This document shows, piece after piece, positions 1 to 9,056 of a stretch of DNA of 45,608 bases (within the stretch, counting starts at the first letter, position 1; each line of letters begins with the position of its first letter). The position numbers and the translations under genes were made by a program. The DNA is taken from the NCBI RefSeq assembly GCF_004000255.1, contig NZ_RCIQ01000026.1, forward strand, positions 1 to 45,608, written 5' to 3'. This DNA is from Nioella ostreopsis (GTDB lineage: Bacteria > Pseudomonadota > Alphaproteobacteria > Rhodobacterales > Rhodobacteraceae). Under the pieces are notes generated by a model that did not search any database, was not told the DNA's origin, and saw only the letters and a program-made list of their open reading frames with translations.

Positions 1-62
1 TGAGCGCCCGGCAGGTGCCGGGGCGAATAAGGGCACGGTTGGCGGAGAAGGCGGTGGCTTAA
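1..62 (+). CDS. C-terminal end of a Hint-domain protein (partial)
   Basis: Only the last 19 codons are inside the window, ending in TAA at 60-62. They read SARQVPGRIRARLAEKAVA, the same C-terminal signature (MSARQVP followed by a basic stretch and a final Ala) that closes the six complete Hint-family proteins in this window. The family array therefore extends beyond the left edge. The short downstream spacer to the next family member at 181 is the usual spacing between tandem copies. The function is that of the family and nothing specific can be said about the missing N-terminal part. Confidence 0.8.
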   Translation, partial: SARQVPGRIRARLAEKAVA

Positions 63-180
63 CGGTAGCGTGAGCAGGGTGGCTCAGCTTCCGCGTCGAG
101 TGCGCAACACATTTGATCCAGAAGTTCGGATGCGTCATGCTTTGTTCGGGAATTGGGGATTGTGATATCGGGGTATCATC

Positions 181-1068
181 ATGGCTACATGGCAGGCGAC
201 TCACTACGTGGACTACAATCAAAGCGGTAATCTGGCGGGTGCGGGAACCCTTTCGGCACCTGCGTCCCGCTGGCTGCTCGATGACGGAGATGCAGATACG
301 TCGTTTGAAGTCGGCGACGTTTTCACCAACGATCTGGGCCAATACACCTATCTGGGCACCGTGGAAGTGGACGGGATTACCGCCCCGGCCTTCGAATATG
401 ATGCCCCGGGGGTCTCAATCTACGATGGCTATGTCACGGTTTTCTTGCAGGGGCCCTCGACCGCCCCGAGTACGACGCTGTCGATCACGCCGGAAAGCTA
501 TATCACCTGTTTCCTGGCCGGATCGCTAATTGCCACGCTAGATGGGGAACGGCCGGTCGAAACGCTTGGGGTCGGTGACAGGATCATGTCGGCAACGGGT
601 GTGGTGTCAGTCAACTGGATCGGTCGTCAGACCGTCTCCACCCGTTTCGGCCCTGCCGAGCGGCTTATGCCGGTGCGGTTCGCTGCCGGGTCTCTGGGTG
701 CGGGTGTGCCGCATTCCGACCTGACGGTCACAGCCGATCATGGGATGCTGGTCGATGGGGTGATCTGTCATGCGGGCGCGCTGGTAAATGGCACGACGAT
801 CACCCGCGTGCCTCTGGCTGAAATGGGCCAGAAATACACCGTCTACCACATCGAAACCGAGGAACACGAGATCATCCTCGCCAACGGGGCGCCCGCCGAG
901 ACCTTCATCGACAACGTCTCCCGCCGCGCCTTCGACAATTACGCCGAGTTCGAGACGCTCTATGGCGACGTGCCGGAGATGGAGGAGTTGCCCTACCCCC
1001 GCGCCATGAGTGCCCGACAGGTGCCGGGCTGGATCAGACGCGCGCTGTCCGCCGGGCAGGCGGCCTGA
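181..1068 (+). CDS. Hint-domain protein, family copy 1
   Basis: 295 residues with no signal peptide or membrane segment. Residues 1-109 form a variable, Gly/Asp-rich, probably beta-stranded module. From Cys110 (ITCFLAG) to the end is a Hint_2-type autoprocessing domain. The domain has an N-terminal Cys like the first residue of inteins, a block-B-like TADHGM motif, and a block-F/G-like segment EHEIILANG near the end. Hint domains rearrange the peptide bond before Cys and can release or ligate the preceding module; activity here is inference. The C-terminal 170 or so residues are nearly the same as in the other copies, while the N-terminal module differs. The start is the ATG at 181, preceded by a weak purine-rich GGGGTATC. 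The cargo's role is unknown. Confidence 0.85.
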   Translation: MATWQATHYVDYNQSGNLAGAGTLSAPASRWLLDDGDADTSFEVGDVFTNDLGQYTYLGTVEVDGITAPAFEYDAPGVSIYDGYVTVFLQGPSTAPSTTLSITPESYITCFLAGSLIATLDGERPVETLGVGDRIMSATGVVSVNWIGRQTVSTRFGPAERLMPVRFAAGSLGAGVPHSDLTVTADHGMLVDGVICHAGALVNGTTITRVPLAEMGQKYTVYHIETEEHEIILANGAPAETFIDNVSRRAFDNYAEFETLYGDVPEMEELPYPRAMSARQVPGWIRRALSAGQAA

Positions 1069-1234
1069 TCGCAATCACGCCGTGCAGGCAGGGTTTCTGC
1101 GCGGCGGATCACATGGCAGACGGCCGCGGCCCGACGCAATCGACCGGAGGTTCCGCCCGGCAGTGTGAGGGCCTGTAGCCCCCCGTTCGCGCAGCCATGG
1201 CGGGAACGGGGCGCAAGTCTGAATGGGGGAAACC

Positions 1235-2191
1235 ATGCCAACATCTTTCGTATTCGACGGCTACGCCTGGGTCAACGACAGGGGCTCTGTCGATGGCTAC
1301 GCCACGGGGCCGAATATCCCGACCATCACGGCCAGTGTCGATGACGGCTCCATCGACGTTGGGGATCTGGTCACGCTTTCCGGCATGGCCCCCGATGTCT
1401 ACGATGAGTTCGCGGGCTCTCCCTTCGACTGGGACGGCGCAATGCGCTATTCCGGGACGGGCACCTTTGACGGCCTGACCGGCTACGTTTTCCGGCTGGA
1501 GCCGACAGCGACCGTCCCCGACGGCTATTTCGTGGTCTTCGACACCGCGCCGGGCCCCGTCCTGAACGATCTGGAAGCCTTTTTTGACGACCCGAGCACG
1601 CAGACCCTCGGGACCACCGCACTGACCTGTTTCCTCGCCGGAACCGAGATCATGACGGCAGACGGCCCGGTTCGGGTGGAAGACCTTGCCATCGGGGCGC
1701 AGCTTCGAACCGCTACGGGGGGCACCTGCACAGCACGATGGATCGGGCGGCAGACCGTGATGACCCGCTTCGGCCCCGCGGAACGCCTGATGCCGGTGCG
1801 GTTTGCGGCGGGGTCTTTGGGTGTGGGCCTGCCGCAGACGGATCTGACGGTGACCGCCGACCACGGGATGCTGGTGGAGGACATCATCTGCCACGCGGGG
1901 GCGCTCGTGAATGGGACGACCATCGCGCGGGTGCCTCTCGCTGAGATGGGTGAGTCCTACACCGTCTATCACGTCGAGACAGAAGCGCACGAGATCATCC
2001 TCGCCAACGGCGCGCCTGCCGAGACCTTCATCGACAATGTCTCGCGCCGCGTGTTCGACAACTACACCGAGTTCGAAACTCTCTACGGTGATGTGCCCGA
2101 GATGGAAGAACTGCCCTTCCCCCGCGCCATGAGTGCCAGACAGGTGCCGGAGCGGATCAGCCGAAAGCTTTCAGCCGCTCAAGCCGCATGA
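1235..2191 (+). CDS. Hint-domain protein, family copy 2
   Basis: 318 residues from the ATG at 1235, chosen over an in-frame ATG 12 bases upstream because a GGGGGA ribosome site lies at the right distance before MPTSFVF. Residues 1-131 are a variable acidic module rich in Asp, Gly and aromatic residues. A segment TGTFDGLTGYVFRL resembles the GTV-x-V-x-G-x-x-(Y)PVF core seen in other copies. The Hint domain begins at Cys132 (LTCFLAGTEI) and carries TADHGM and AHEIILANG. There is no export signal. The gene is tandem with copy 1 with about 165 bases between them, so each copy probably has its own ribosome site. As in the rest of the family, release of the N-terminal module by the Hint domain is inferred from the family only. 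Confidence 0.85.
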   Translation: MPTSFVFDGYAWVNDRGSVDGYATGPNIPTITASVDDGSIDVGDLVTLSGMAPDVYDEFAGSPFDWDGAMRYSGTGTFDGLTGYVFRLEPTATVPDGYFVVFDTAPGPVLNDLEAFFDDPSTQTLGTTALTCFLAGTEIMTADGPVRVEDLAIGAQLRTATGGTCTARWIGRQTVMTRFGPAERLMPVRFAAGSLGVGLPQTDLTVTADHGMLVEDIICHAGALVNGTTIARVPLAEMGESYTVYHVETEAHEIILANGAPAETFIDNVSRRVFDNYTEFETLYGDVPEMEELPFPRAMSARQVPERISRKLSAAQAA

Positions 2192-2331
2192 TATTCCGCA
2201 CTCTGGGTGGCCGGATATGACCAGTTACCGCAGCCCCCCCCCCGGGCCACGCATGCTGCTGGCACCAGCGCCTTACAACAGTTGAAACTGCGGCCTGGCT
2301 CTTACTTTGGCCAAGCTGTCGCGTGCGGGCG

Positions 2332-2360
2332 CTTTTAATTGACGAATCAAATAATATAAT
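2332..2360 (+). promoter_or_regulatory. Possible promoter in AT-rich spacer before Hint copy 3
   Basis: The 2192-2459 spacer changes from GC-rich to a strongly AT-rich stretch. It contains a perfect TATAAT at 2355-2360. The hexamer 17 bases upstream (CTTTTA) is a poor -35, so only the -10 box is convincing. It would give a leader of roughly 90 bases before the ATG at 2460. Confidence 0.3.
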
Positions 2361-2459
2361 ATGGCATTATCTCGCGGCGCAGGTCTCCCTGCGCTGCGGC
2401 CTGCGCCAAGCATGGCGGTTGGCCACGTCCGTTTCTGACCTGTGACATAAGGTGGTGCC

Positions 2460-3374
2460 ATGGCAGATCTCTTCTTCCCAACCGGAACCCAGTTCATCGC
2501 CTATGACGGTCCCTCGGGCGCGTTTGCAGGATCGGGCACCGTCGATACCGATACCATCTTCCGTGAGACGACCGCGCCGAACTCGGTCTTTGACACGACC
2601 GAGCCGATTGACGTCATCCAGTATGGCTATGTCCACCGGCTCGCGACCTATCAGGGAACCGTGACATTCGAAGGGCAGCAATATCCCGTATTCCGACTGG
2701 TCAACAATGGGGGCTTTGCCTATGATCAAACTGTGGTTTTTGGCTCGAGTCTGTCCGACGCCTTTCCGACGGTCGCATCCCTGAATCTTGACAGCTCGGA
2801 TTATCCGTTCTGCTTCCTCAGCGGCACCAGGATTGCCACGCCAATTGGCTCCGTCGCGGTAGAGGAGCTGTGCATCGGAGATTCAATCCTCACGTTTGAC
2901 GGCCGCTGCGTTCCGATCAAATGGATCGGATACCAAACGGTTTCCACCCGGTTTGGCCCCGCCGAGCGACTGATGCCGGTACGCTTCGCCTCCGGGTCGC
3001 TTGGGAGTGGCCTGCCGCAGACTGACCTGACCGTTACGGCGGATCATGGGATGCTTGTGGATGGGGTGATCTGCCACGCGGGCGCGCTATTGAACGGAAC
3101 CAGCATAACCCGCGTGCCTCTCGCTGAGATGGGCGAGACCTACACGGTCTACCACATCGAGACAGAAGAGCACGAGATCATCCTCGCCAACGGCGCCCCT
3201 GCCGAGACCTTTATCGACAATGTCTCCCGCCGCGCCTTCGACAATTACGCCGAGTTCAAGGCGCTCTATGGCGATGTGCCCGAAATGGAGGAACTGCCCT
3301 ACCCTCGCGCGATGAGCGCAAGGCAGGTGCCGGGCGTAATCCGGGCGAAACTCGGCTGTACGCAGGCCGCCTGA
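2460..3374 (+). CDS. Hint-domain protein, family copy 3
   Basis: 304 residues. The variable module is residues 1-117, with a TYQGTVTFEGQQYPVFRL segment that aligns by eye with GTV-x-V-x-G motifs of copies 1 and 5. The modules may therefore share one fold despite low identity. The Hint domain starts at Cys118 (PFCFLSGTRI) and has TVTADHGM and EHEIILANG. The ribosome site AAGGTGG precedes the ATG. No signal peptide is visible. This is the last of the three left-hand tandem copies. It is followed after 105 bases by the metallophosphoesterase. It has its own AT-rich upstream region, suggesting separate transcription from copy 2. Confidence 0.85.
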   Translation: MADLFFPTGTQFIAYDGPSGAFAGSGTVDTDTIFRETTAPNSVFDTTEPIDVIQYGYVHRLATYQGTVTFEGQQYPVFRLVNNGGFAYDQTVVFGSSLSDAFPTVASLNLDSSDYPFCFLSGTRIATPIGSVAVEELCIGDSILTFDGRCVPIKWIGYQTVSTRFGPAERLMPVRFASGSLGSGLPQTDLTVTADHGMLVDGVICHAGALLNGTSITRVPLAEMGETYTVYHIETEEHEIILANGAPAETFIDNVSRRAFDNYAEFKALYGDVPEMEELPYPRAMSARQVPGVIRAKLGCTQAA

Positions 3375-3479
3375 GCGCGTTCCGCGTGGCGGCAGCGGTC
3401 TGCTGCCCCTGCGCGGCCTTGCTGTCGGAATCCGTTCATTCGCTTGCATCGGATGGCCAAGTCGGTGCAACTCAGTCCC

Positions 3480-4220
3480 ATGCGACTCTATGCTATCGGA
3501 GATGTTCACGGCCATCCGGACCTGCTGCAACAGGCGCTGGACCGGATCGAGGCCGACCGTGCCCGGACGGGCGATTACGCCGCGCCGGTGGTGCAGATCG
3601 GCGATCTGGTGGACCGGGGGCCGGACAGCCGCGGCGTGGTTCAGGCACTGATGGACCTGACGGCGCGCGACCCGCGCGTGACGGTGCTGAAGGGCAATCA
3701 CGACAACATGTTCGCGCTGTTCCTCGACAGCCCGCCACGCGTTGACCCGCGTCTCAGGGCCGATCTGACCTGGCTGCATCCACGGCTTGGCGGGCGGGAC
3801 ACGCTGGCAAGCTACGGGCTGGACCCCGACCTGCCCGAAGACCGGCTGCACGAAGAGGCATTGCGCGCCGTGCCGAAGGCGCATCGGGACTTCCTGAGCG
3901 CCCTGCCCCTGTCGGCCCGCCATGGCGATTGCCTTCTGGTGCATGCCGGTATCCGCCCCGGCGTTCCAATGGCGCAGCAGGAGCCAAGCGATCTGTTGTG
4001 GATCCGTCACGAATTTCTGGACGATCCCCGAGACCACGGCCCGCTTGTCGTCCACGGGCACACCCCGGTGGATCGGGTCGAGCATCACGGCAACCGGTTG
4101 GCCATCGACACGGGCGCGGCCTATGGCGGCCCCCTGTCCGCGGTGGTCATCGAGGCACGTCAGGTCTGGCTGCTGACCCCCGACGGTCGGCAGGACATCC
4201 GCCCCCATGCCCCTGCGTGA
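3480..4220 (+). CDS. Calcineurin-like metallophosphoesterase (PrpA-type serine/threonine phosphatase)
   Basis: 246 residues from the ATG at 3480 (MRLYAIGDVHGH); an upstream in-frame ATG at 3444 would add 12 residues not expected in the family. The metal-binding motifs are in order: GDVHGH near residue 7, GDLVDRGPDS, KGNHDNM, then VHAGIRPG and VHGHTPV. This is the PPP-family signature of bacterial diadenosine tetraphosphatase-like or protein phosphatases, hydrolysing phosphoesters with two metal ions. The substrate cannot be read from sequence. Its last 14 bases overlap the start of the DMT transporter, so the two are probably translated together. Confidence 0.88.
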   Translation: MRLYAIGDVHGHPDLLQQALDRIEADRARTGDYAAPVVQIGDLVDRGPDSRGVVQALMDLTARDPRVTVLKGNHDNMFALFLDSPPRVDPRLRADLTWLHPRLGGRDTLASYGLDPDLPEDRLHEEALRAVPKAHRDFLSALPLSARHGDCLLVHAGIRPGVPMAQQEPSDLLWIRHEFLDDPRDHGPLVVHGHTPVDRVEHHGNRLAIDTGAAYGGPLSAVVIEARQVWLLTPDGRQDIRPHAPA

Positions 4221-5088
4221 TCTGATCCTCATCGGGCTGGTCGTTCTGGCCTGGGGCAGCAACTTCACCGCGATGAAACTGGCCTTGGAGGACCTGCCGC
4301 CGTTCCTCTTCGTCGGCCTGCGCTTCGCGATCCTTCTGCCTCTGCTGGTCGTGCTGAAACGCCCGAAAGTGCCGTGGTGGAAGATCATCGCCGTGGGCGC
4401 ATTGATCAATATGGGCCAGTTCGCCTTTCTGTTCGCGGCCCTTGCGGCGGGTGCCTCGGCGGGGCTGGCCTCGCTCCTGATCCAGACGCAGGTGCCGCTG
4501 ACGATCCTGCTGTCGTTCCTGGTATTCGGGGAACGCATCCGCCCCCTGCAGGTGGCCGGGCTGCTTGTGGCGGTGGCAGGCCTTGGGGTCTTCGCGCTTT
4601 CAGTCGGGGGCAGCGTGACCCTGACCGGCCTCGGGCTGATCCTGATGGGGGCGCTGTGTTGGGCGCTCGGCAATCTGGTGCTGCGGCGGATGGGGCCGGT
4701 GAACACGCTGGCGCTGTTTGTCTGGGCGAGCCTTGTGCCCCCCTTGCCGATGCTGGCCCTGTCCATGACTATCGAGTCCCCCACGCCCTTTGCCACCCTT
4801 GCGGCAATGACCGCACAGGGCTGGTTGGCAGTCTTCTACGTGGCCATTGCCTCGACGGTTCTAGGCTATTCGCTCTGGGGCGCCTTGCTGGCGCGGCACC
4901 CCGCCTCTGCCGTCACCCCGTTTGCCCTGCTGATTCCGGTCGTGGGGCTGAGCGTGGCCTGGGTGATGTTGGGTGAACGCCCCGCAATAGCGGACTGGAT
5001 CGGGGCCGCGATCATCCTGACGGGGCTTGCGATCATCCAGACCCGCCCACGTCGCGCCCGGTCCGCACCGCGTCGCGCTGGCCCATGA
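4207..5088 (+). CDS. DMT-superfamily (EamA) inner-membrane transporter
   Basis: 293 residues with about ten hydrophobic segments and two EamA repeats, the first from residue 5 to 132 and the second from 145 to 282. It opens with LVVLAWGSNFTAMKLALEDLPP, typical of EamA proteins, and repeats the pattern ALCWALGNLVLRRM at the start of the second half. It exports small metabolites such as amino acids or their derivatives in known members; the substrate here is unknown. The ATG lies inside the 3' end of the phosphoesterase gene, giving a 14-base overlap. The tail PRRARSAPRRAGP is basic and cytoplasmic. Confidence 0.88.
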   Translation: MPLRDLILIGLVVLAWGSNFTAMKLALEDLPPFLFVGLRFAILLPLLVVLKRPKVPWWKIIAVGALINMGQFAFLFAALAAGASAGLASLLIQTQVPLTILLSFLVFGERIRPLQVAGLLVAVAGLGVFALSVGGSVTLTGLGLILMGALCWALGNLVLRRMGPVNTLALFVWASLVPPLPMLALSMTIESPTPFATLAAMTAQGWLAVFYVAIASTVLGYSLWGALLARHPASAVTPFALLIPVVGLSVAWVMLGERPAIADWIGAAIILTGLAIIQTRPRRARSAPRRAGP

Positions 5089-5158
5089 GGACGGGGCGCG
5101 GACAACCTATAGTCAGCCCATGAGCCACGATTCCCTCACCCCTGCACAGGACTGACTC

Positions 5159-5851
5159 ATGCGCCGTTCCCGCAGCGAGACCGACAAGGCCGAACCGCTT
5201 GCCCCCGGAGCGCCGCTGGAGGACAACACCCTGACCCGCGCGGGACTGGCCGCGGAGGGCAAAGGCAAGATTCTGCTGCTGGCCTGCGGGGCACTGGCCC
5301 ATGAAATCGTGGCGCTGAAACGCCTCAATGGCTGGACGCATCTGGACCTGCACTGCCTGCCCGCCATCCTGCACAACAGCCCCGAACGTATCCCGGATGC
5401 GGTGGACACCGCCGTCACGAGATACCGCGCGCAATATGAGGACATCTTTGTCGTCTATGCCGATTGCGGCACTGGAGGTCTGCTGAAAGCGCGCTGCGAT
5501 GCGCTCGGGGTCCAGATGCTGCAAGGACCGCATTGCTATTCCTTTTTCGAGGGCAATCTGGCCTTTGCAGACCGCGCTGAAGACGAGATCACCGCCTTCT
5601 ATGTCACCGATTTCCTCGTTCGCCAGTTCGATGCCTTCGTGACCAGACCCCTGGGGCTGGATCGCCACCCGGAGCTGCGGAACATGTATTTCGGAAACTA
5701 TACGAAACTGATCTATCAGGCGCAGACGGAAAACCCGGATCTTCTTGAAAAGGCAAAGGCTTGCGCGGCGTTCTTGAAGTTGGAATTCGTGCACCGAGTC
5801 ACCGGCTACGGCGATTTGGCCACAGAGCTGAAAACTGTCGCGGAGCGGTGA
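5159..5851 (+). CDS. DUF1638 family protein
   Basis: 230 residues, soluble. The first 35 residues look unstructured. The body starts with KILLLACGALAHEIVALKRLNG and contains HCLPAILHNSPERIP, VVYADCGTGG, GPHCYSFFEG and YFGNYTKLIYQ. These are the hallmark stretches of DUF1638, often found near corrinoid methyltransferases in Rhodobacterales. The conserved Cys and His residues (LACGA, LHCL, ADCGTGG, GPHCYSF) suggest a metal or cofactor site. No methyltransferase is nearby here. The reaction is not established. The gene converges on sufE, and two strong palindromes separate their stops. Confidence 0.8.
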   Translation: MRRSRSETDKAEPLAPGAPLEDNTLTRAGLAAEGKGKILLLACGALAHEIVALKRLNGWTHLDLHCLPAILHNSPERIPDAVDTAVTRYRAQYEDIFVVYADCGTGGLLKARCDALGVQMLQGPHCYSFFEGNLAFADRAEDEITAFYVTDFLVRQFDAFVTRPLGLDRHPELRNMYFGNYTKLIYQAQTENPDLLEKAKACAAFLKLEFVHRVTGYGDLATELKTVAER

Positions 5852-5865
5852 GGCCGGGCGCGGGG

Positions 5866-5910
5866 AACCGCTTTGAAAGCGGTTTCTTCAAAGGCGCTTG
5901 CAAGCGCCTT
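5866..5910. terminator. Twin palindromes, probable bidirectional terminator
   Basis: Two perfect inverted repeats stand six bases apart in the gap between the converging DUF1638 and sufE stops. AACCGCTTTGAAAGCGGTT is at 5866-5884 and AAGGCGCTTGCAAGCGCCTT is at 5891-5910. The first is followed by TTCTTC on the plus strand. Placement between convergent genes fits a two-way terminator. Confidence 0.65.
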
Positions 5911-5918
5911 GGTCGCGC

Positions 5919-6350
5919 CTAGCCCAATGCGGCGGTCTGACCGGCCAGCAGGCGAATCCGCTCCACCATCGCGCGCAACCCGTTCGAGCGTTGCGACGAC
6001 AGGTGATCGTTCAACCCAAGCCGCGCCAGCTCGCCACCTGCATCGACCTTCAGCACCTCGGCCACGCTCAACCCCGAATAAAGCGCATGCAGCACCGCAA
6101 TCAGCCCGCGCACGATCATCGCGTCGCTGTCGCCCCTGAACCGGAACAGCGCGCCGGGCCCCTCGCCCTCGATCTCGGGCAGAATCCAGACCTGGCTGGC
6201 GCAGCCATCGACCTTGGTGGCAGGCACCCGGAACGCATCTTCCAGCGGGTCCATCGCCTTGCCCAGTTCGATCACATGGCGATAGCGCTCTTCCCAATCG
6301 TCGAGAAACTCGAACGTGTCGGCAATCTCTTCGAACGCTTCGGTGGCCAT
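5919..6350 (-). CDS. sufE: SufE-like cysteine desulfurase activator
   Basis: 143 residues, the usual SufE length. It starts with MATEAFEEIADTFEFLDDWE, followed by the RYRHVIELGK segment. The sulfur-accepting Cys lies in VDGCASQVWI, the family's active-site motif. The C-terminal half has the expected HALYSGLSVAEVL and ARLGLNDHLSSQRSNGL segments. SufE takes persulfide sulfur from SufS and passes it to the SufBCD scaffold for Fe-S assembly in the cytoplasm. No other suf gene is adjacent. The stop faces the DUF1638 gene. Confidence 0.92.
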   Translation of the reverse strand: MATEAFEEIADTFEFLDDWEERYRHVIELGKAMDPLEDAFRVPATKVDGCASQVWILPEIEGEGPGALFRFRGDSDAMIVRGLIAVLHALYSGLSVAEVLKVDAGGELARLGLNDHLSSQRSNGLRAMVERIRLLAGQTAALG

Positions 6351-6469
6351 GCGTGTCTCCGTCTTCTACCCGCCACAGACCTAGGGCGATGCGTCCCAAA
6401 GGTCCAGAGGCGCTTTTCAACCTGTCCTCAATGCGCTAGGCAAGAGCAGATGACAGGCGGAGACAACCG

Positions 6470-6925
6470 ATGACCCCTCGCTTTCTGATGGCCCTTCTTG
6501 TGGTGGTGCTTGGCCTGACCGGCTGTGCGTCCCGTCTGAACCCGATGAACTGGTTCGGCCGTGATCGCGAAGAACGGGTGCAGATCAGTGAAACCGTCGC
6601 CGCCCCGGTGGATGACCGCCAACTGGTGACCGAGGTGATCAGCCTCAGCGTCGACCCCCTGCCCGGCGGGGCCATCGTGCGCGCCATGGGCCTGCCCCCG
6701 CGTCAGGGCTATTGGGAGGCCGATCTGGTCGAGGTGGGCCGCGAAGACGGCGAGATCGTCTTCGAATTCCGCGTCTATCGCCCCGCCGATGCAAATACCC
6801 GCGTCGGCACCCAGAGATCGCGCGAAATTCTCGCGGGCACATCGCTGACCACGCAGGACCTTGCAGGGATTCGCCAGATCGTCGTCATCGCGCAACAGAA
6901 CCGCCGGAGCGTCAGCCGGCGCTAA
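6470..6925 (+). CDS. Small lipoprotein of unknown function
   Basis: 151 residues. The N-terminus MTPRFLMALLVVVLGLTGCAS is a lipoprotein signal with the lipobox LTGC, so Cys19 should be lipidated. The mature part has NPMNWFGRDREERV, commonly seen in Rhodobacterales lipoproteins, then an alpha/beta domain of about 110 residues without a recognisable catalytic motif. The C-terminus is basic (QQNRRSVSRR). The gene is divergent from sufE with about 120 bases between the starts. The cellular role is unknown. Confidence 0.8.
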   Translation: MTPRFLMALLVVVLGLTGCASRLNPMNWFGRDREERVQISETVAAPVDDRQLVTEVISLSVDPLPGGAIVRAMGLPPRQGYWEADLVEVGREDGEIVFEFRVYRPADANTRVGTQRSREILAGTSLTTQDLAGIRQIVVIAQQNRRSVSRR

Positions 6926-7018
6926 TAGCCCCGCCTGAGCGTGGTGCGGCCGGTTTCTGGCCCCGACTGTTCCACGACCCGCAAGACCGGCCAGCCCTCA
7001 AGGACTTGCCGGGCAGGA

Positions 7019-8182
7019 TCAGCTCAGTGCAACGATCTTGACCCGCTGACCCTTGGCTGAAAGAGCAATCTCTCCGTTGCACAGCCGCATCGCGTCCTTG
7101 CCGAACACCTCCAGCCGCCAGCCATGCGCCCAGAGCCCGTCACGACCGCCGCAGGCGATATCGTCGAGATCGGCACTGGAGGCGATCAGTTTCTGCGCCA
7201 CCCCGGCCTCTTCGGCCTTGGCCTTCAACAGCACCCGCAGCAGATCCGCCAAGGCCGGGTTCAGTGCCGACCGGTCCGGCGCATGCGCCGGTTTCGGATG
7301 GCGATCGGCGGGCATCTCCAGGCCCCGCTTGACGGCTTCGAGGATTCCGTCACCGATATCGCCCTTGCGCGCCTCGCGCTGCAGCAACCGGGACTTGCCA
7401 AGGTCCTGTGCGCTGCGCGGCTTGGTCGAAGCCAGCTCCAGCAGAACATCATCCTTCATGATCCGGTTGCGCGGCACATTGCGCGTCTGCGCGGTCGTCT
7501 CGCGAAACTCCGCCAGCTCCTTCAAAACGGCCAGGAACTTGCCTGAATTGGTCCGCGTCTTGACCCGCTTCCAGGCATCTTCGGGCGTCACAACATAGGC
7601 GTCGTGATTGGTCAGAACCTTCAGTTCCTCTTCCATCCACGCGGTGCGCCCGGTGCGCTCCAGCTCGCCCGACAGGTATTCGTAGATCTGGCGCAGATGC
7701 GTCACATCGGCCAGAGCATAGGTTTTCTGCGCCTCCGACAGCGGGCGGCGCGACCAATCGGTGAAGCGGCTCGACTTATCAAGGCTCGCCTTGGCGATCC
7801 GGCGCACCAGCGTCTCATATCCCACCTGTTCGCCAAAGCCGCAGACCATGGCCGCAACCTGCGTATCGAATAGCGGCGCGGGCATCACATCGCCGTCGAC
7901 ATGGAAGATCTCCAGGTCCTGCCGCGCCGCATGGAACACCTTGACCACGCTTTCATTGCGGAAAAGTTCGTAAAGCGGCTCCAGCGACATGCCCTCGGCC
8001 AGCGGGTCGATCAGAACCGCATCGGCCGTATCCGTGCCCGGCAGCGCCAGCTGCACGAGGCAAAGCTGCGCGAAATAGGTGCGCTCCCTCAGGAATTCGG
8101 TGTCGACAGTAACGTAAGGCACTTTTGCGGCGCGGGCACAGAAATCGGCCAGCGCGTCGGTCGTGGTCAGGGTCTGGGGCAA
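7019..8182 (-). CDS. rnd: Ribonuclease D
   Basis: 387 residues. The 3'-5' exonuclease domain occupies residues 1-170 with the DEDD-y motifs. Exo I is VTVDTEFLRE, Exo II is FHAARQDLEIF, and Exo III is YALADVTHLRQIYEYL with its Tyr and Asp four residues apart. An HRDC domain follows at about 210-290 (LAVLKELAEFRETTAQ...RNRIMKDDVLLELA). RNase D trims the 3' ends of tRNA precursors. The gene precedes purN on the same strand after 280 bases that hold no convincing gene, so the two are probably separate units. Confidence 0.93.
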   Translation of the reverse strand: MPQTLTTTDALADFCARAAKVPYVTVDTEFLRERTYFAQLCLVQLALPGTDTADAVLIDPLAEGMSLEPLYELFRNESVVKVFHAARQDLEIFHVDGDVMPAPLFDTQVAAMVCGFGEQVGYETLVRRIAKASLDKSSRFTDWSRRPLSEAQKTYALADVTHLRQIYEYLSGELERTGRTAWMEEELKVLTNHDAYVVTPEDAWKRVKTRTNSGKFLAVLKELAEFRETTAQTRNVPRNRIMKDDVLLELASTKPRSAQDLGKSRLLQREARKGDIGDGILEAVKRGLEMPADRHPKPAHAPDRSALNPALADLLRVLLKAKAEEAGVAQKLIASSADLDDIACGGRDGLWAHGWRLEVFGKDAMRLCNGEIALSAKGQRVKIVALS

Positions 8183-8462
8183 ACGGGCGCCATCCTTCTT
8201 TTTCTTGGCTGTAGCGGGACATCCGCCGGTCCGCCCGTGATAGGCCAGCCAGCCGGGAATGAAAAGAGCTCAGACCCCTTTCATCTTGGCGCCAAATACC
8301 TCCGCCGGAGGCATCCTGCCCTCTCCACCGGTCCAACCGCCCAACTGGATAAACCGGCATCACCTGAAGTCCGTGGCAACGCGACCCTTCGATGCCTCCG
8401 GCGTCAGCCGGGGGTTGAGGAGGGCCGCTCCCGGGTCGACGCGCGATGCGCGGCGAAACCGC

Positions 8463-9056
8463 TCAGGGCAGCAGGATCGGGGTCCGGTCTCCCGCTGCGA
8501 ACCGGCGCAGCACCGCCGGATAAAGCAAATGCTCTTGCACCAGCACCCGCGCGGCGAGGGTCTCGGGCGTGTCATCCGCCAAGACCGGCACCCGCGCCTG
8601 CCCGAGGATCGGGCCATCGTCCAGTTCCGGCGTCACCTCATGGACGGTGCAGCCATGTTCCGCGTCTCCGGCCTCCAGCACGCGGGCATGGGTGTGAAGA
8701 CCCCGGTACTTGGGCAACAAGGAGGGATGAATGTTCAGCATTCTGCCCTTGTAGCGGCCCACGAACCCCTCGGTCAGCACCCGCATGAACCCCGCAAGGC
8801 AAAGGATATCGGGCTGCGCGGCATCGACCACCCGCGCCAGTTCCGTCTCGAACGCGGCGCGGTCGCCCTTGAAGGGCCGATGGTCCACAACGGCTGTGGG
8901 CACATCCATGGCACGGGCCTTGGCCAGCCCGCCCGCATCCGGCAGGTTGGAGATCACGAGACAGGGCCGCGCGGGGTGATCGCCCGTCATGCTTTCGACA
9001 AGCGAGACCATGTTTGACCCGCCCCCCGAAATGAAGATCGCGACCCGACGCGTCAC
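8463..9056 (-). CDS. purN: Phosphoribosylglycinamide formyltransferase
   Basis: 197 residues. The N-terminal phosphate loop is ISGGGSNM. The formyl-transfer site is seen in [18 protein letters not shown], with the catalytic Asn and His of the NIHPSLLP motif, and the Asp of ELDDGPIL. It transfers a formyl group from 10-formyltetrahydrofolate to GAR in step three of purine synthesis. Its start codon overlaps the purM stop as ATGA, so purM and purN are translationally coupled. Confidence 0.95.
   Translation of the reverse strand: MTRRVAIFISGGGSNMVSLVESMTGDHPARPCLVISNLPDAGGLAKARAMDVPTAVVDHRPFKGDRAAFETELARVVDAAQPDILCLAGFMRVLTEGFVGRYKGRMLNIHPSLLPKYRGLHTHARVLEAGDAEHGCTVHEVTPELDDGPILGQARVPVLADDTPETLAARVLVQEHLLYPAVLRRFAAGDRTPILLP

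Noticed and set aside
3087-4796. 569-codon open frame on the minus strand
   Set aside because: It lies antisense to Hint copy 3, the phosphoesterase and the transporter, all with clear motifs. Its translation is low-complexity Arg/Pro-rich, as expected of a GC-rich shadow frame.
8283-8310. CCGCCGGA in the spacer as a second copy of the tRNA-Asn end
   Set aside because: Only eight bases match and the position is on the wrong side of the integrase.
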